Shown here piece by piece: positions 48,201 through 58,299 of a DNA stretch of 64,000 nt. This stretch comes from Meandrina meandrites. Taxonomy: Eukaryota > Cnidaria > Anthozoa > Scleractinia > Meandrinidae. Numbering within the stretch: the first letter of the stretch is position 1; each line of letters starts with the position of its first letter. The DNA lies in the NCBI GenBank assembly GCA_963693305.1, contig OY855906.1:6065001-6129000 (forward strand), read 5' to 3'. Below the pieces are notes generated by a model that did no database searches, was not told where the DNA came from, and was given only the letters and a program-made list of their open reading frames with translations. Made by a program: the position numbers and the translations under genes.

Positions 48201-51200
48201 TGATACAAGGCGAGTTTTTTCATGAATCCTCCTAGAAGTGTCGAGGAAGTAACAAAAGCTATAACACGTGAAATTCCAAAGACAAACTTTATGGATACGT
48301 GCGAGTTCCCACGTCTGGAATCTTTACTCCCGCTTCATCAAAAAAAATTTCAGTCTCCTTGGATCTTTCGAAGACAAGTAATTAATAAACAGCTGGGTAT
48401 GAAATAAGTTATCTGGGGGTGAATCGTTCACTTGCCACTTTAGTAAGTTTTTTCCTTGAATATTGTTGTCCTGAAGGCAGCCGGTTCTTAATTGCTCGCG
48501 AAACCGCCGACATTGAAATGTGTTCTCCTCCTAACTGCTCCATTTCTTCCATAATTTCGTAAAGGGAGATAGACGGGGAGTGGACTTTCAAAACCTTGAT
48601 TAGTTCCAGGTCATCTTCGCTTAGTTTTGCACATGTATAGCCTCCTTTAGGCCTTGATGTCGTTTGCATCTCTTCACAGTATCTGTGCAATACAGATTTC
48701 AAAGTGTTCACTGAAACACGCAACTCGTCTGCCAGTTGTGTCAAACTCCGCGGAACATAACCTGTCATTCGATCACCACCATAGTTTATAATACTATCAA
48801 TGATTAAACATTTAAAATCTTGATCTAGAGCCACTCCTGGCCGGTAACTCCTTCCAAATTTATTTATCTTCCTCATCTCAATGACCATCTTTGAAGCTAC
48901 GCTCCCACGGTCCAAAACCTGAAAACCTTGAGAGCACGTGAACAAAACATGCTTGTATGGCGTCAAAAACGTTGTCAATTTCGCGACAAAACCGTAAACG
49001 ATTCATTGGTCAAAAGTGACACACACCAGACAAAAACTTCAACGTTTGAAAAGTAAAATAACGCGCAAAATTTGTCACGCTTCAGGGATGGACGCAAATG
49101 GTAGTAAGCATTGTGTGGTTGCAAAAAAATGTCCATACCCCCACTGTGGGGTGGGGGGGGGGGGGGGGGTGTCAATAAAATTACGTGAAATTATGTTTAA
49201 AATTTTCTTTGTTAATGGATGTGTTGTAGTTTAAAATGTTTTGAATTTCAGGTCAATAATTATTTAAAACTAGATCAATTTGTATTTTTCTTTGTTTTAG
49301 GATTATTAAAGTAAAATTGTAATTTTGGAAGGAACAAGAGAAATACAAATCAAACCAGTCTGAAATTATTACTACAACAGCTACCACTCATATAAAATAT
49401 AAATTATATACTTGCAACTCATTGGGGGACTCCGAGTCTTGATGACCAATGTGTGAATCCATAAAAATTACTGTTGCTGAGTACACTTTTGCTGTTATTG
49501 CTTACACAGTAGCAATTGCAATATGTGGGTGATTGCTTACACAGTAGCTATTGCAATATGCCGGTGACCTGTGGTCACCATAGTATATATAAGTTCAGCT
49601 TGGCTAGCATTTCCACCTGTTGTAATAATATATTAATCAATTATCATGGTAAACAAGTCTATCATACACTTATTTTGCAGCACAAGACAGCAGTCTGCTA
49701 GTGATGAACCCCCATCTGACACCATGCAGAGCTTGACAACAACAGAGGCAAGCAGTGATGACATATTAACGGCATCAAACCAGGTAGACAGCTATATCCA
49801 CTATATCCACTATATTCCTTTCTGTAATAAACGATACTCGCATGCTTTGGCTTAGAGATGTAATTGTTGTATTAATCGATAGGGTGCAGGAGGTGATATT
49901 CCTGTGAAAGAAATCATGGATCTTATGCAGGCAGACCCAGCATTTGATGTACTGTTCTCATTCTTTGGACTTGGTAAGCATAATTTCGTATCCTCTTCTT
50001 TTTCAGGGAGGTATAATAAGAACTGGACTTTGGAGTGAGTTGTCTGGTTCAGATGCTAGCTGGGGTCTTTGGCTGAGAATCCTGTTTTTGCTCTCAGATT
50101 GCGTGTTTCTCTGCCCAGTAATATAACTGGGGAAAGACAAGTTGTAAGGGAGTTGTGAAGTGGGGGGAGGGGAGGGGGGTTAGTGAGGAGCACCCCATTC
50201 ACGGGGAGCAATACTGCTGATAATTATGAAGATGATCTTTTTCAACAATGACACGAGCATGGGACGAAGAAATATTCTGAGTACCCGACGGGAATCGAAC
50301 CCATGGCCTCCCAGATACCGGTTGGGCGCTCTAGCCAACTGAGCTACGAGAGACTCGTGGTGAGCTTAGCCATTTACTAGGTTGATATGTGACACGCGTC
50401 CTGCATACTGGTAGGATCGGCAATGTCGGAAATCGTCAAGTGTGTAGTACCGTTAGATAATAATTACTACAGCTGATAATGTTATGTTTTGGAAATCAGA
50501 GTAAACAACCGGCCTGGTACAGATGACTTCAACATTTCTTTCTTAACCCTGGCAGTCACTTTATCATGAAGTCTTGTCATTTCAACAGATGCTTTAGATG
50601 CTTTGCCATCAGCAGCGAATTCTGTAACAGATTCAAATACAGGTACAGTGCTGCCAGAGACTTCTGCTGGATCAAGTCAGCTTGACAAACCTACTTCTTG
50701 TGTGTCTTCCTCTGCTGTAAATCTTCCAGGTATGGTTGCTTGAAAAAGTGCCAAAGCCCATGGTAAATTTTTCGTCTTTTTCGTAAGTAAAGAATAAACA
50801 CTCTCTGCTTAACAACTTAATAGTGAACAGATGCTTTGCAGTAATACCAATGACAGGACTTTCTTGTTTGTTGTTGTTATAACCTAGTACCATAGGTCCG
50901 CAATGTGTGCAAAAAGCTAAGCCAATTGCCCTCTGTACTCATTGCTTGCCTATAATGTTAAGTGTTAATTTAAATCTCTAACCTTTTAGCAGTGCTGTCA
51001 TTTTGTCAGCCCTGGATAAGTAACAGATTGTTTTTTAAAACAGATGCTCTTGCAACCTCGTCGTTACCTGAGGAATGTCCTTCTGATTCTGGAAAAGAGA
51101 TCACTTCCATGTCAACAGTATCAGACCAGCAGGTGGAAACACCTTGTTCTTCATCTGCTTCTGATTTGCACTTGTCAGGTTTGTGCTGTTTTCTTGTTGG

Positions 51201-51486
51201 GGTCTAAAATATCTCTTGTGCTAGTTTCACAAAGGGGCAAGTATTCATGACGAAACTGGCAAATACTTGAAAAACAGGTGCAGTATGATGTTAAAGTACA
51301 AGTATTGCTCATTAGCTTTGAATTCGGTGGTCACACACTAATGATTAATTCACAGACTTGAAATAGTCTGAACCACCTTGTGCAGCAGGATGAATAGTAC
51401 CATCTGAAAGTATCACCCAAAAGCTTTCATTTGATTGGTCACGATTGGGCTTCATCCAGAGTTAAAAGTTAGAGCAACCTTGTACA

Positions 51487-51584
<98 letters not shown>

Positions 51585-54500
51585 GTGAAAGAAAGGTGAA
51601 AGGAAAGGTGAAAGTAGAAAGGTGCTGGAGAGGTAGAAAGAAGAGAAACAGCAAACAAGGGGTTTTTCTTGGTTTCCCTAGGCAACTTGTTGTTGCCCGG
51701 AGCCAATGATGAAACCAGCTTCAATAGCTGTGCGAATCTTTAATAATAATAGTAATAATAATAAAACACATCGAAATATAACTCAGTGATTTATAATTGA
51801 ATGGTTACTCCTTAGCGTTTTATCCGCAGAGTTAAGAACTGCCTTGCACTGCATACAATTACAGCATTGCTACGTGAAAGTACTGCTCAGTAGCTTTAAA
51901 ATTACGTCCACTATAAAGTCAGAAGCTAGAACAATGTCGCATGGCCTATGCTGCTCGGAAACAAGCAAAGTGTTAGGAATGATTGTCAAAGAGGGGGTTG
52001 CTATCAGTAAAATTAATTATTTTTTTCCTTGTGGTTATTTTGTATAATGCTTTGACAAATTAATTATGAGGATGCTTTAATTAAATTGGAATGTGTTGTT
52101 CCAGAAAATATCCATTCCTCCACCATGGACGAATATTTGGTTTGAGCCACCCACCCCTTCGGTAATTCCATTTTGGCTACGTACTTTCTTTTAAAATATT
52201 TTGCTTTTAGGAGCTCCATGCCCCAGAATTTCCAAGGCCTGATGATTTTTTTTGGGAGGTAAATTGAAGTCCTTGGGTGCTTAACATTTGTTTGAAGGAA
52301 CTGGTTGGGATGAACATTGAATAATGGTCTGGGATTTTCCAAAATCAACAAACCAACCGAACGAGATGGCGTTTACCATTTGAAATTTGGTTTCCTGTTA
52401 TTGTTTTCTATTGATGAGAGACTGAAAATCGTTCAAATATTAAGGAAATTTCTAATGTTCTGTTCCGAACAGAAAAGGATGAAGTACTTCTGGAGGAAGT
52501 CCACAATTTCTGAACAGATTTTCTGGAAAATTTCTGTTCCATTTGACTTTCAACCGATATTCTGCATTTTTCGGCTTAAAGGTAGGCACCCCTTATCTAC
52601 TGATGTAGGACCTTGCAGACAGAAAAAACTGGTCCAATCTGATGCAAGACTTTTATTTTTTTTCAGCTACCAGTATTGTTACTGATGCCTTGCTGTTACT
52701 GGCTGGAAGCCCTCAGAAGATTCCCCCTCAAGTACAGCTGCAGCTTGATCACTCTGCAAGTGTGCTTAGTTCAGGGAAGCAGAATGTCATTACCCCACCA
52801 AAGAAGACACAGTCTGTCCAAGAACCCTTAGATACCAATGACAAACGACCCAATGTAGATTCTTTGACCAGTCAGGCTAGTCTCATTACATCATCGTTTC
52901 CATATGTTCGTGCACTTGATTTTAGTTTAGACAAGGAACCAAAGCCAGTTAAGAGAGGCAGGAAGAGAAGCAGTAAGACCAAGAAGGGGGCAAAGCAGAA
53001 AACAACAACTGATGAACAAAGCAAAGCACCACTAACCAAGAAAGCAGCAAGGAGCAACAAATCACATTTGGAAGCCAGTAAATCACCATCTCCTTCATTC
53101 GATGCTGCTGTTGGTCACAGAAATGTACAAACTGTATTGCCCTCAACTGTTGTGACAAACATTTCCGTGGGTACCAGTCGACCAATTTCAAACTGTGGCA
53201 GTGTATTCAACAGATCAACAAACCAGATTTCCTCCACTGCGATCACAGGTGCTTCCTCCAACACATCACCTTACAATATGAACAATTGTGGCACTTTGGC
53301 CACTGGTTTTCCTACGAGTGCCTGTAGTCTTCCCACAGGACCATCCCTGTCGCCTGGTAACATGGTCCAAACCTCTTCTGGCCCTGTGCCATCAGCAGTC
53401 TCTTGCATGTACGTCAACCCCAGTGCAAGCCCTACCAGTTCACTTGTCAACTCAACTAGCGGTCCTGTCAATTTCACCTGTGCAGTTACGAGCTGCTCTT
53501 TATCACCTGCCAATCGCACAACCCTAGGGAGCAGTCCTGTCTTGGTCAATCGTAACAACTCGTCGACAAATCTGACCCCTTCCACTGTCAATTACACCAC
53601 TTGTGGTACAGTTCGGTCACCGTTCATTCCTGGCTACACAGGTTCCATTAGCACCTCTGCTCCAGTTAATCTCACCATGCAGTGCATACCTGGTGCCTCT
53701 TCAACTGTCAGTTTTATAAACCCAGTTGCATGTCCAACTTCTGCTTCATCTGTCAATCTTGCCAATACAACCAATAGTCACCCTGCATTACCTGGCAGCT
53801 TTGGTGTTTCAAGTGTGTCGTCGCTACATCAAGATGTCAACACTGTGACTTCATCACATTTAACGGGACTTACTCACGCTGTTATACCTAGCCATTTTAC
53901 AGACTCGTCAGTGGTCACTTTGACCACTAGCATTAATAATTCACTAACTAGTCAAGAACAGAATGCTAGTGAATCAAATGGATCAGGAACCTCTGCAACT
54001 AATGCGGGTGTCGTGCAGACAACTGTAGGCCCATTCACCCTACAAGCTTCCAATCTGTTACAGTCACTTGCACTGCAGCATGCAAACACAGAGAAGAACG
54101 AACCACAGAATACAGAGTCTGGTCTAGACATAACCCAGCTTAGAAAAGAAAGTACTCAAGGTTTCCAGAAAATTGCAGCTTGCTCAACTTTAGAGTCAGG
54201 ACATAGACATCAATCCTTAAAGGAAAAATCAACATCTAAAAAGAATGTGAATTTACATCTATCTCAAGACAATGCAACAGTTTCAAGTGAAAAACACAAT
54301 GACATTTCTGTGGTTTGTGAGAGTGGCACTGATCCATTACAGAAGGACTTGAGGGACACTGTGGCTGTTGTAGGACGTTTGCCGAATTTGCTGGAAAACA
54401 AAAATGGCAGTACTTCTACTTTGACAATAATGAATCAGGGATGTAGGGAGCTGATGAAGGAAAATTCTTCAGGTTTCTTACAATCAGAAACTAGTAGTGA

Positions 54501-56183
54501 AACAGAAGGACAAGAGTCAACAAAGCCACAAGGGAAAAGGCGAAGGGATTCACTACAAAAGGAGAAGGTATTGTGGCAAAGTTGTTCCATTTTTGTAGGA
54601 AGGATAAATGGCAACTTGTTCCTAAGCTCATAATCTATAGCTGGGATCTTGGCTGCCTTAATTGCTGAGCGGGCGCATAGTATGTCTTACTGCTTTCTTA
54701 ATAATAACCAGCCAGTAACCTTTTTCACAAATAAACTCATAACACAGTAAAAATTAATGTGGCACATGAGCAGTTGGGTTTGTTTGAATCAACTTTTTGT
54801 GTGGACTTGTTTGAGCCAGTCTTACAACCTGACAAATTTGAATCCTAAACATGGTTACTTGCGCAAGTCATTGAAACCTTTGTGTTGTACAGTTGTGCTT
54901 TTGAATTGATTTTTGATCAATTGTGTTGAAAGAACAGTTACAACGGTTCATGCCAAAAGTAAATATCGGGAGCTGGGGTAGCGCAGTGGTGAGAGCACTG
55001 GCTTCCCTCCAATGTGGCCCGGGTTCGATTCCCGGACCTGGCTTCATATGTGGGTTGAGTTTGTTGTTGGTTCTCGTCCCTGCACCAACGGTTTTTCACC
55101 GGGTTCGCCAGTTGTCCTCCCTCCACAAAAACCAATACTTCTAAATTCCAATTCGATTGGGAATTCGAGGGCGACAGGTTTGTCAGTCACAAGACTGTTA
55201 CTTGCTACCCTCGTTAAATAAAAAGTCAATATATTTATTTTACTTTATTTTTATGTTTTCTGCATTTTCTGAGCTCTATGATCGGTTGTAAATTGACCAA
55301 TCAGAGCAAAGCATGTTCCTTGACAATAAATTAGGAGCTAATCCTTAACTATGCAATCATACCCCACTTTTGCACAGTTTGGCATTAGTTACATATTTTA
55401 TTGAAATGAAGGTGGAAATTACAGATTAACTTATTGTACATGTAATCACTTTTTCTCCAGGAGAAGAAGACAAAATCGTCATCTCGACCTTCAAAGGTTT
55501 GTTTTGTTAAATTTGTAGTTTAGACTGTGTGAAATCGAACTATCTGGATCTATTTAAGGATGGCATGTTAAGGAGCTTAAAGATAGTCCTTAAAAGGGGC
55601 TTTGTCACAGTTGTTAGCAGATTTTTGAACAGCCAAAATTTATATTTGTGTCGAAGGAAACCAAAAAATAATAGTCTTTTTTTATTAACAATTGCTATTA
55701 TTAGAGCACCGACACACTGACACTGTTAACAAGCGTCTTTAGCTGCAGATGGCTACGATGGAAATGGATTACAACTTAAAAAGTTTAGCTAAACTTTTCA
55801 AGTTGTTTCAGCACGTCTACAAAAAATCAATATTTATAGCTGTAGTTAGATTTCTATCCACATATTAAGGTTACATCTTCCTTAGGATGTTCAAAGATAA
55901 TGTTTTTCATGGGTTAAGTTGCCTACCACTAATTTCAGAACAGTTTAGACCAAAATTCTGTGAAATCCCCGTGACAGAGCTCCTTTAATGAGCAGCTGGT
56001 CCAACTATCTGAAATATATGATTAAATTTGAATTACAATGCACATTAAAGATGTTATATTGTTAAACTTTATTTTTGGTTTTCATTTTTTTAGAAATCCA
56101 AGACCAAAGCAGAGAGCATCAATTTCCCTTCAGATTTGAATGTTGAAGATTTTTTATCTAAGCTTCACTATGAAGTGAAGTAG
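42021..56183 (+). CDS. NPAT: NPAT, histone-gene transcription coactivator (15 exons)
   Basis: NPAT is the cyclin E/CDK2-regulated coactivator of replication-dependent histone genes, found in histone locus bodies. Exons: 42021-42206, 42484-42544, 43773-43854, 44926-44978, 45823-46495, 46972-47010, 47138-47234, 47822-47901, 49681-49783, 49883-49973, 50589-50729, 51044-51178, 52667-54567, 55461-55496, 56094-56183. All junctions are GT/AG in continuous phase, giving 1,255 residues (human about 1,427). Landmarks in order: an N-terminal LisH-like segment; exon 3 AVLKSLWKDLD (human IMSSLWKKLD); an Arg-rich TRTRRLNHGRTRRS; exon 8 LLQEKLAENINKVV (human SLQEKLAENINKF); exon 10 MDLMQADPAFDVLFSFF (human ILEQTESDPAFQALFDLF); C-terminal LNVEDFLSKLHYE (human MDVDKFLLSLHYDE). 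Possible CDK sites are SPKR (end of exon 5) and TPPK (exon 13). In mammals NPAT adjoins ATM; here its upstream neighbour is FOXO. Confidence 0.93.
42556..42677. repeat. Tandem duplication, 62-bp unit, two copies
   Basis: Copies at 42556-42617 and 42618-42677 are identical except for one base in an A run. The unit starts TATTTGTTAAATATGTAAAC and ends CCAGCCTTGC. It begins 11 bases after the donor of NPAT exon 2. The near-identity points to a recent event or an assembly duplication. Confidence 0.9.
42840..43278. mobile_element. Inverted-repeat element with G/C-run ends
   Basis: Left end GGGGGGTACTCGAAGTATA and right end TATACTTTGAGTACCCCC are inverted, and a second matched block (GGGGGGGTCTGAC / GTCGGACCCCCC) lies inside each, giving arms of about 38 bp. 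The interior is T-rich with repeated TATTTTTTTGGGT. No coding capacity. It occupies NPAT intron 2. Confidence 0.75.
43886..44016 (-). mobile_element. Truncated tRNA-derived SINE
   Basis: Same family and orientation as 20915-21173: a 5' tRNA-like part with TGGCCTAATGG and a GGTTCGAGCTC B box, then GTTCTTGGGCAAGACAC. It stops soon after the GTGCATCTCTCCACC segment, so the 3' half is missing. In NPAT intron 3. Confidence 0.75.
44026..44377. mobile_element. hAT-like non-autonomous element
   Basis: Starts CAGGGCT and ends AGCCCTG, flanked by direct repeats CATTTG (44020-44025 and 44378-44383). CAGGG ends are typical of hAT transposons, although their target duplications are usually 8 bp. The interior contains repeated ACTAGCCA motifs and an (AAGT)n run near 44170. 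In NPAT intron 3. Confidence 0.6.
44409..44789. mobile_element. Short inverted-repeat element with 15-bp ends
   Basis: Terminal inverted repeats GGGGTATAGAATGGT (44409-44423) and ACCATTCTATACCCC (44775-44789) are perfect. AGTATAA occurs just outside both ends (44402-44408 and 44791-44797), a likely 7-8-bp target duplication. The interior is rich in GTCTCGG and GTCTCGGAATCTC motifs. No protein. Confidence 0.75.
44791..44894. mobile_element. Relic of a pogo/Tigger-like short element
   Basis: Has the layout and wording of the element at 56462-56638: AATCCCAATTTCTCGATTCC at the left and GGTTCGAGATTTTGTGATTC at the right, but with decayed ends. It abuts the acceptor of NPAT exon 4. Confidence 0.45.
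45823..46495 (+). CDS. NPAT: NPAT exon 5
   Basis: Codes about 224 residues: an Arg-rich start (TRTRRLNHGRTRRSM), then a Ser/Thr-rich linker of low conservation, ending in RSPKRKG, a possible CDK phosphorylation site and NLS-like patch. Reading continues in phase into exon 6. Confidence 0.85.
47279..47660. mobile_element. TTAA-flanked MITE, copy 1
   Basis: Lies between TTAA at 47275-47278 and TTAA at 47661-47664. Its ends are AGGGGAAATCTCGCC and GATACTGCCCCT, an inverted AGGGG core. It is 382 bp, close to the 391-bp and 379-bp copies downstream. TTAA duplication is the hallmark of piggyBac-type transposition. In NPAT intron 7. Confidence 0.6.
47950..49104. mobile_element. Tc1/mariner-type element with about 230-bp terminal inverted repeats
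   Basis: The ends CTACCATTTGCGTCCATC and GATGGACGCAAATGGTAG are inverted and each is bordered by TA (47948-47949, 49105-49106), the Tc1/mariner target duplication. The inverted arms run on for about 230 bp (47950 to about 48180, about 48875 to 49104) with few mismatches. The centre encodes a transposase fragment on the minus strand (48409-48978). The element sits in NPAT intron 8. Confidence 0.88.
48409..48978 (-). pseudogene. Transposase fragment, paired-like HTH only
   Basis: The open frame spans 189 codons; the likely native start is the internal MVIEMRKINKFGRSYRPG. Two helix-turn-helix segments follow in the order of a paired-type DNA-binding region: one around SLTQLADELRVSVNTLKSVL, the second around PSISLYEIMEEME with ISMSAVSRAIK. 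This is the DNA-binding half of Tc1/mariner transposases. The frame ends at ASERFTPR with no catalytic DDE/D domain, so it cannot transpose by itself. Its first codons lie within the right inverted arm. Confidence 0.75.
49497..49566. repeat. Tandem duplication, 35-bp unit
   Basis: ATTGCTTACACAGTAGCAAT recurs 35 bases on with one change in this part and a few later in the unit (49497-49531 and 49532-49566). In NPAT intron 8, upstream of exon 9. Confidence 0.85.
50277..50360 (-). mobile_element. tRNA-like SINE head, not a functional tRNA
   Basis: On the minus strand a perfect A box TAGCTCAGTTGG (complement of 50335-50346) and B box GGTTCGATTCC (complement of 50291-50301) are present, with a good D stem and T stem. 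The acceptor stem does not pair and the anticodon arm is weak, so I call a tRNA-derived SINE or tRNA pseudogene. Its body probably runs toward 50210. In NPAT intron 10. Confidence 0.65.
51488..51584. repeat. (AAT)n microsatellite, about 97 bp
   Basis: About 32 uninterrupted AAT units in NPAT intron 12. Reading frames across it (poly-Ile or poly-Leu on the minus strand) are artefacts. Confidence 0.98.
52667..54567 (+). CDS. NPAT: NPAT exon 13: Ser/Thr/Asn-rich central region
   Basis: A 1,901-nt exon coding about 633 residues. It opens with ATSIVTDALLLLAGSPQK, has a Lys-rich patch (RGRKRSSKTKKGAKQK) and TPPKK, then about 250 residues of Ser/Thr/Asn/Pro-rich sequence in which PVNxT-like motifs recur (SGPVNFT, SAPVNLT, STVNYT). 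It ends with GKRRRDSLQKEK, NLS-like. The acceptor is at 52665-52666. An open frame continuing past 54567 is intron read-through. Confidence 0.88.
54968..55230 (+). mobile_element. tRNA-derived SINE with intact pol III boxes
   Basis: A box TAGCGCAGTGG (54979-54989) and B box GGTTCGATTCC (55022-55032) both match consensus at correct spacing. A body of about 180 bases follows and ends in an AT-rich tail near AATAAAAAGTCAATATATTT. In NPAT intron 13. The intact promoter suggests a young copy. Confidence 0.8.
55594..55984. mobile_element. TTAA-flanked MITE, copy 2
   Basis: Between TTAA at 55590-55593 and 55985-55988. Ends AAGGGGCTTTGTCAC and GTGACAGAGCTCCT are inverted. Interior segments (GATTACAACTTAAAAAG, TTTTCAAGTTG) resemble those of copy 3. 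391 bp, in NPAT intron 14. Confidence 0.75.
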
Positions 56184-56310
56184 ATTTATTTAATTCAGAT
56201 GTTAGATTTGTAACAAATTGACACTTTTACAAGAAATTATATATAGGTATATACAGAGAGTAGATATATTTTTATTGCATCATTTTTATATTAAAATAAT
56301 TTAATATATT

Positions 56311-56316
56311 ATTAAA
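56311..56316 (+). terminator. Possible NPAT poly(A) signal (ATTAAA)
   Basis: ATTAAA about 130 bases after the NPAT stop codon. In such AT-rich sequence the call rests on position only. Confidence 0.3.
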
Positions 56317-56461
56317 ACATGAGCCAAAAAAAGTTAGATGTTCATTTTTGGTGAAGATCTTTTAAAAACAGTTGTTGATTTGATAAAATATGTTTTGAGA
56401 GGTACAGTAAAAACCCACATATAAGAACCACTGATTTTTGGCCACAGGCTTAAATGGTTTA

Positions 56462-56638
56462 CAGTTGAATCCCGATAACTCAAACCCTCAATAACTCGAA
56501 CCTCCTGCTAACTCGAACCTTTTACGGTTTCCCTCCAGGTAATTTTCTTACTAATTTTACCCTAGATAACTCAAACTCCCTGATAACTCAAACCTTTTTC
56601 GATTTCCCTTGAAGGTTCGAGTTTTTGGGATTCAACTG
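56462..56638. mobile_element. pogo/Tigger-like MITE
   Basis: Ends CAGTTGAATCCC and GGGATTCAACTG are inverted and bordered by TA on both sides (56460-56461, 56639-56640). The interior repeats variants of GATAACTCAAAC and AACTCGAACC. 177 bp with no coding capacity. TIRs starting CAGTTGA with TA duplication are typical of pogo/Tigger-derived elements. Confidence 0.75.
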
Positions 56639-57740
56639 TATGTCGGTAAATTGTATGAGGTGGTCCTGGTCCATGGTGCTTATCAGTGTTTAGCCAAATT
56701 TCAGCCTGGAGGTTCTTCATCCACTGTTTCTCATATATGTGATTTTTACTGCATTTCATCTGGAAGCTTGTGGTCTTTGTAGTTGGAATTAATTCATAGT
56801 TTGAATGAATTTGAATTGATTGCCTGCTTCAGTCGAGCTCATTTCGACCAGGAGGGACTGGTTGAAACCAAAAAGACAGACCAAAAAGACAGAAATAAGC
56901 AGAAATCGCTAATGATGGTATCGTTGGTATTTTTCCTTAGGATAGGAGATGTTTGTCAATTGTTATGTTCTGCTAGGAGTTCTGCAGTACAGGGGGTGAG
57001 GGAACTCCCCCCAAAAAATGACAGGGGTTGTCATTGTTAGGGTGCTTAAATCTAAAATGATTTCCATTGGTATTGATCCGAAAAATTCTCTGTGTTAGTA
57101 AGTTTGTTTGTTGGTTGGGATAGAAATGTTACCTCTTAGAGGACCGGGGAGGGGGGTAAATTTTGGCCACGCCCAGAAAAAGAAACTGTTACCGTCTACG
57201 GGTTCTTTTTTAAATTTCCGTTTCCCCGTCGTTTTTCTAGGGGAGCCCCCACCCCCTGCGGCTGCTATACCTACTTGGTGATTGTCACACGTTCCAGTTT
57301 GCCAGTTTTACTTGTAAAATCGTTTTTAAAAATCCTTTTAAAATTTAAAAGCAATAAAACTTTTTAACGTATATTTTGTAAACATGATTAATGCAAAGCT
57401 GTTTTACTCGCTTGGTCGAAATTGTATTTCTCCGTTCTATCGGTCAAATACCTATATTTCGTTAAATGGTGGGTTTCTGCCTTTCGCCAAATGGTTCGGG
57501 AATTCTAGAGTACGTAACTCCAGAGGATCTCTCCTTTTTCTTGCAAAGAATACTACAGTAGAAATTTGCCAAATTGTTTCACCCTGTTTTGGTTGGTCGG
57601 CTGATTTTGGAAAAGTGCCCCAACCATTTTAACAGCTTTTTACCGAGTTACCCTTTACCATCTTAACCGACATTACATCCACGGTCAATAGATCACTGTT
57701 GTGGATGTGATCTGCGGTAGCCTAGTATCAGTCTATTTAA

Positions 57741-58119
57741 TGGGACACTGTCACCAATTGTTAGGATAACTTTGAAAGACCAAAAGACATGCTAATCACA
57801 GGAGACCCAAAAATACTGGTTCAGTTTCGCTTAAAACTGCCCAGCCAGTTCTCTGAGACTATAATTAAGTGTGTTTGCCAGCGGATTGCCAGGATGCGAA
57901 TGACTACAACTTGAAAACAACAGGCTGATTTTTTCAAGTTTTCCCTTTGTTTTGTGGAAAAATCACCCGCAACTGACTACGGTTTGTTTTTTCCTTTGAG
58001 AAAATCAATAGATTTCCTTCTCTTGACTTTCTGGGAGTATTCTGTGTACGTGAAAATGCATTTCATTTCATGTTTAGCCCATTTTTACCGCAAAACAAAA
58101 CCCCCGTGACAGTGTCCCT
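57741..58119. mobile_element. TTAA-flanked MITE, copy 3
   Basis: Between TTAA at 57737-57740 and 58120-58123. Inverted ends TGGGACACTGTCAC and GTGACAGTGTCCCT. 379 bp. Shares interior wording (GACTACAACTTGAAAA, TTTTTTCAAGTT) with copy 2. Downstream of NPAT. Confidence 0.78.
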
Positions 58120-58299
58120 TTAAGTTCTCGTGCAACCTCCACTTTCATTTAGGAACCTGCTAACATTCACAGAGCTTTGCAATTTCGATTTCACTCGACT
58201 TACAGAAAGCTTCACATGGCAATCTCGTAACTTTTCCTGACTTTTTTTCTGTGTGGATGTGGTGTCTCCTTTCGCCACTGCCGTGAATTTGCAGCCAGA

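Noticed and set aside
48222..48407. 61-codon plus-strand frame inside the Tc1/mariner element
   Set aside because: Runs opposite to the transposase fragment and shows no DDE or other motif; possibly remnant or chance.
50277..50360. A functional tRNA gene
   Set aside because: A and B boxes are perfect but the acceptor stem does not pair and the anticodon arm is poor.
51452..51724. 90-codon minus-strand frame with a long isoleucine run
   Set aside because: Translation of the (AAT)n microsatellite.
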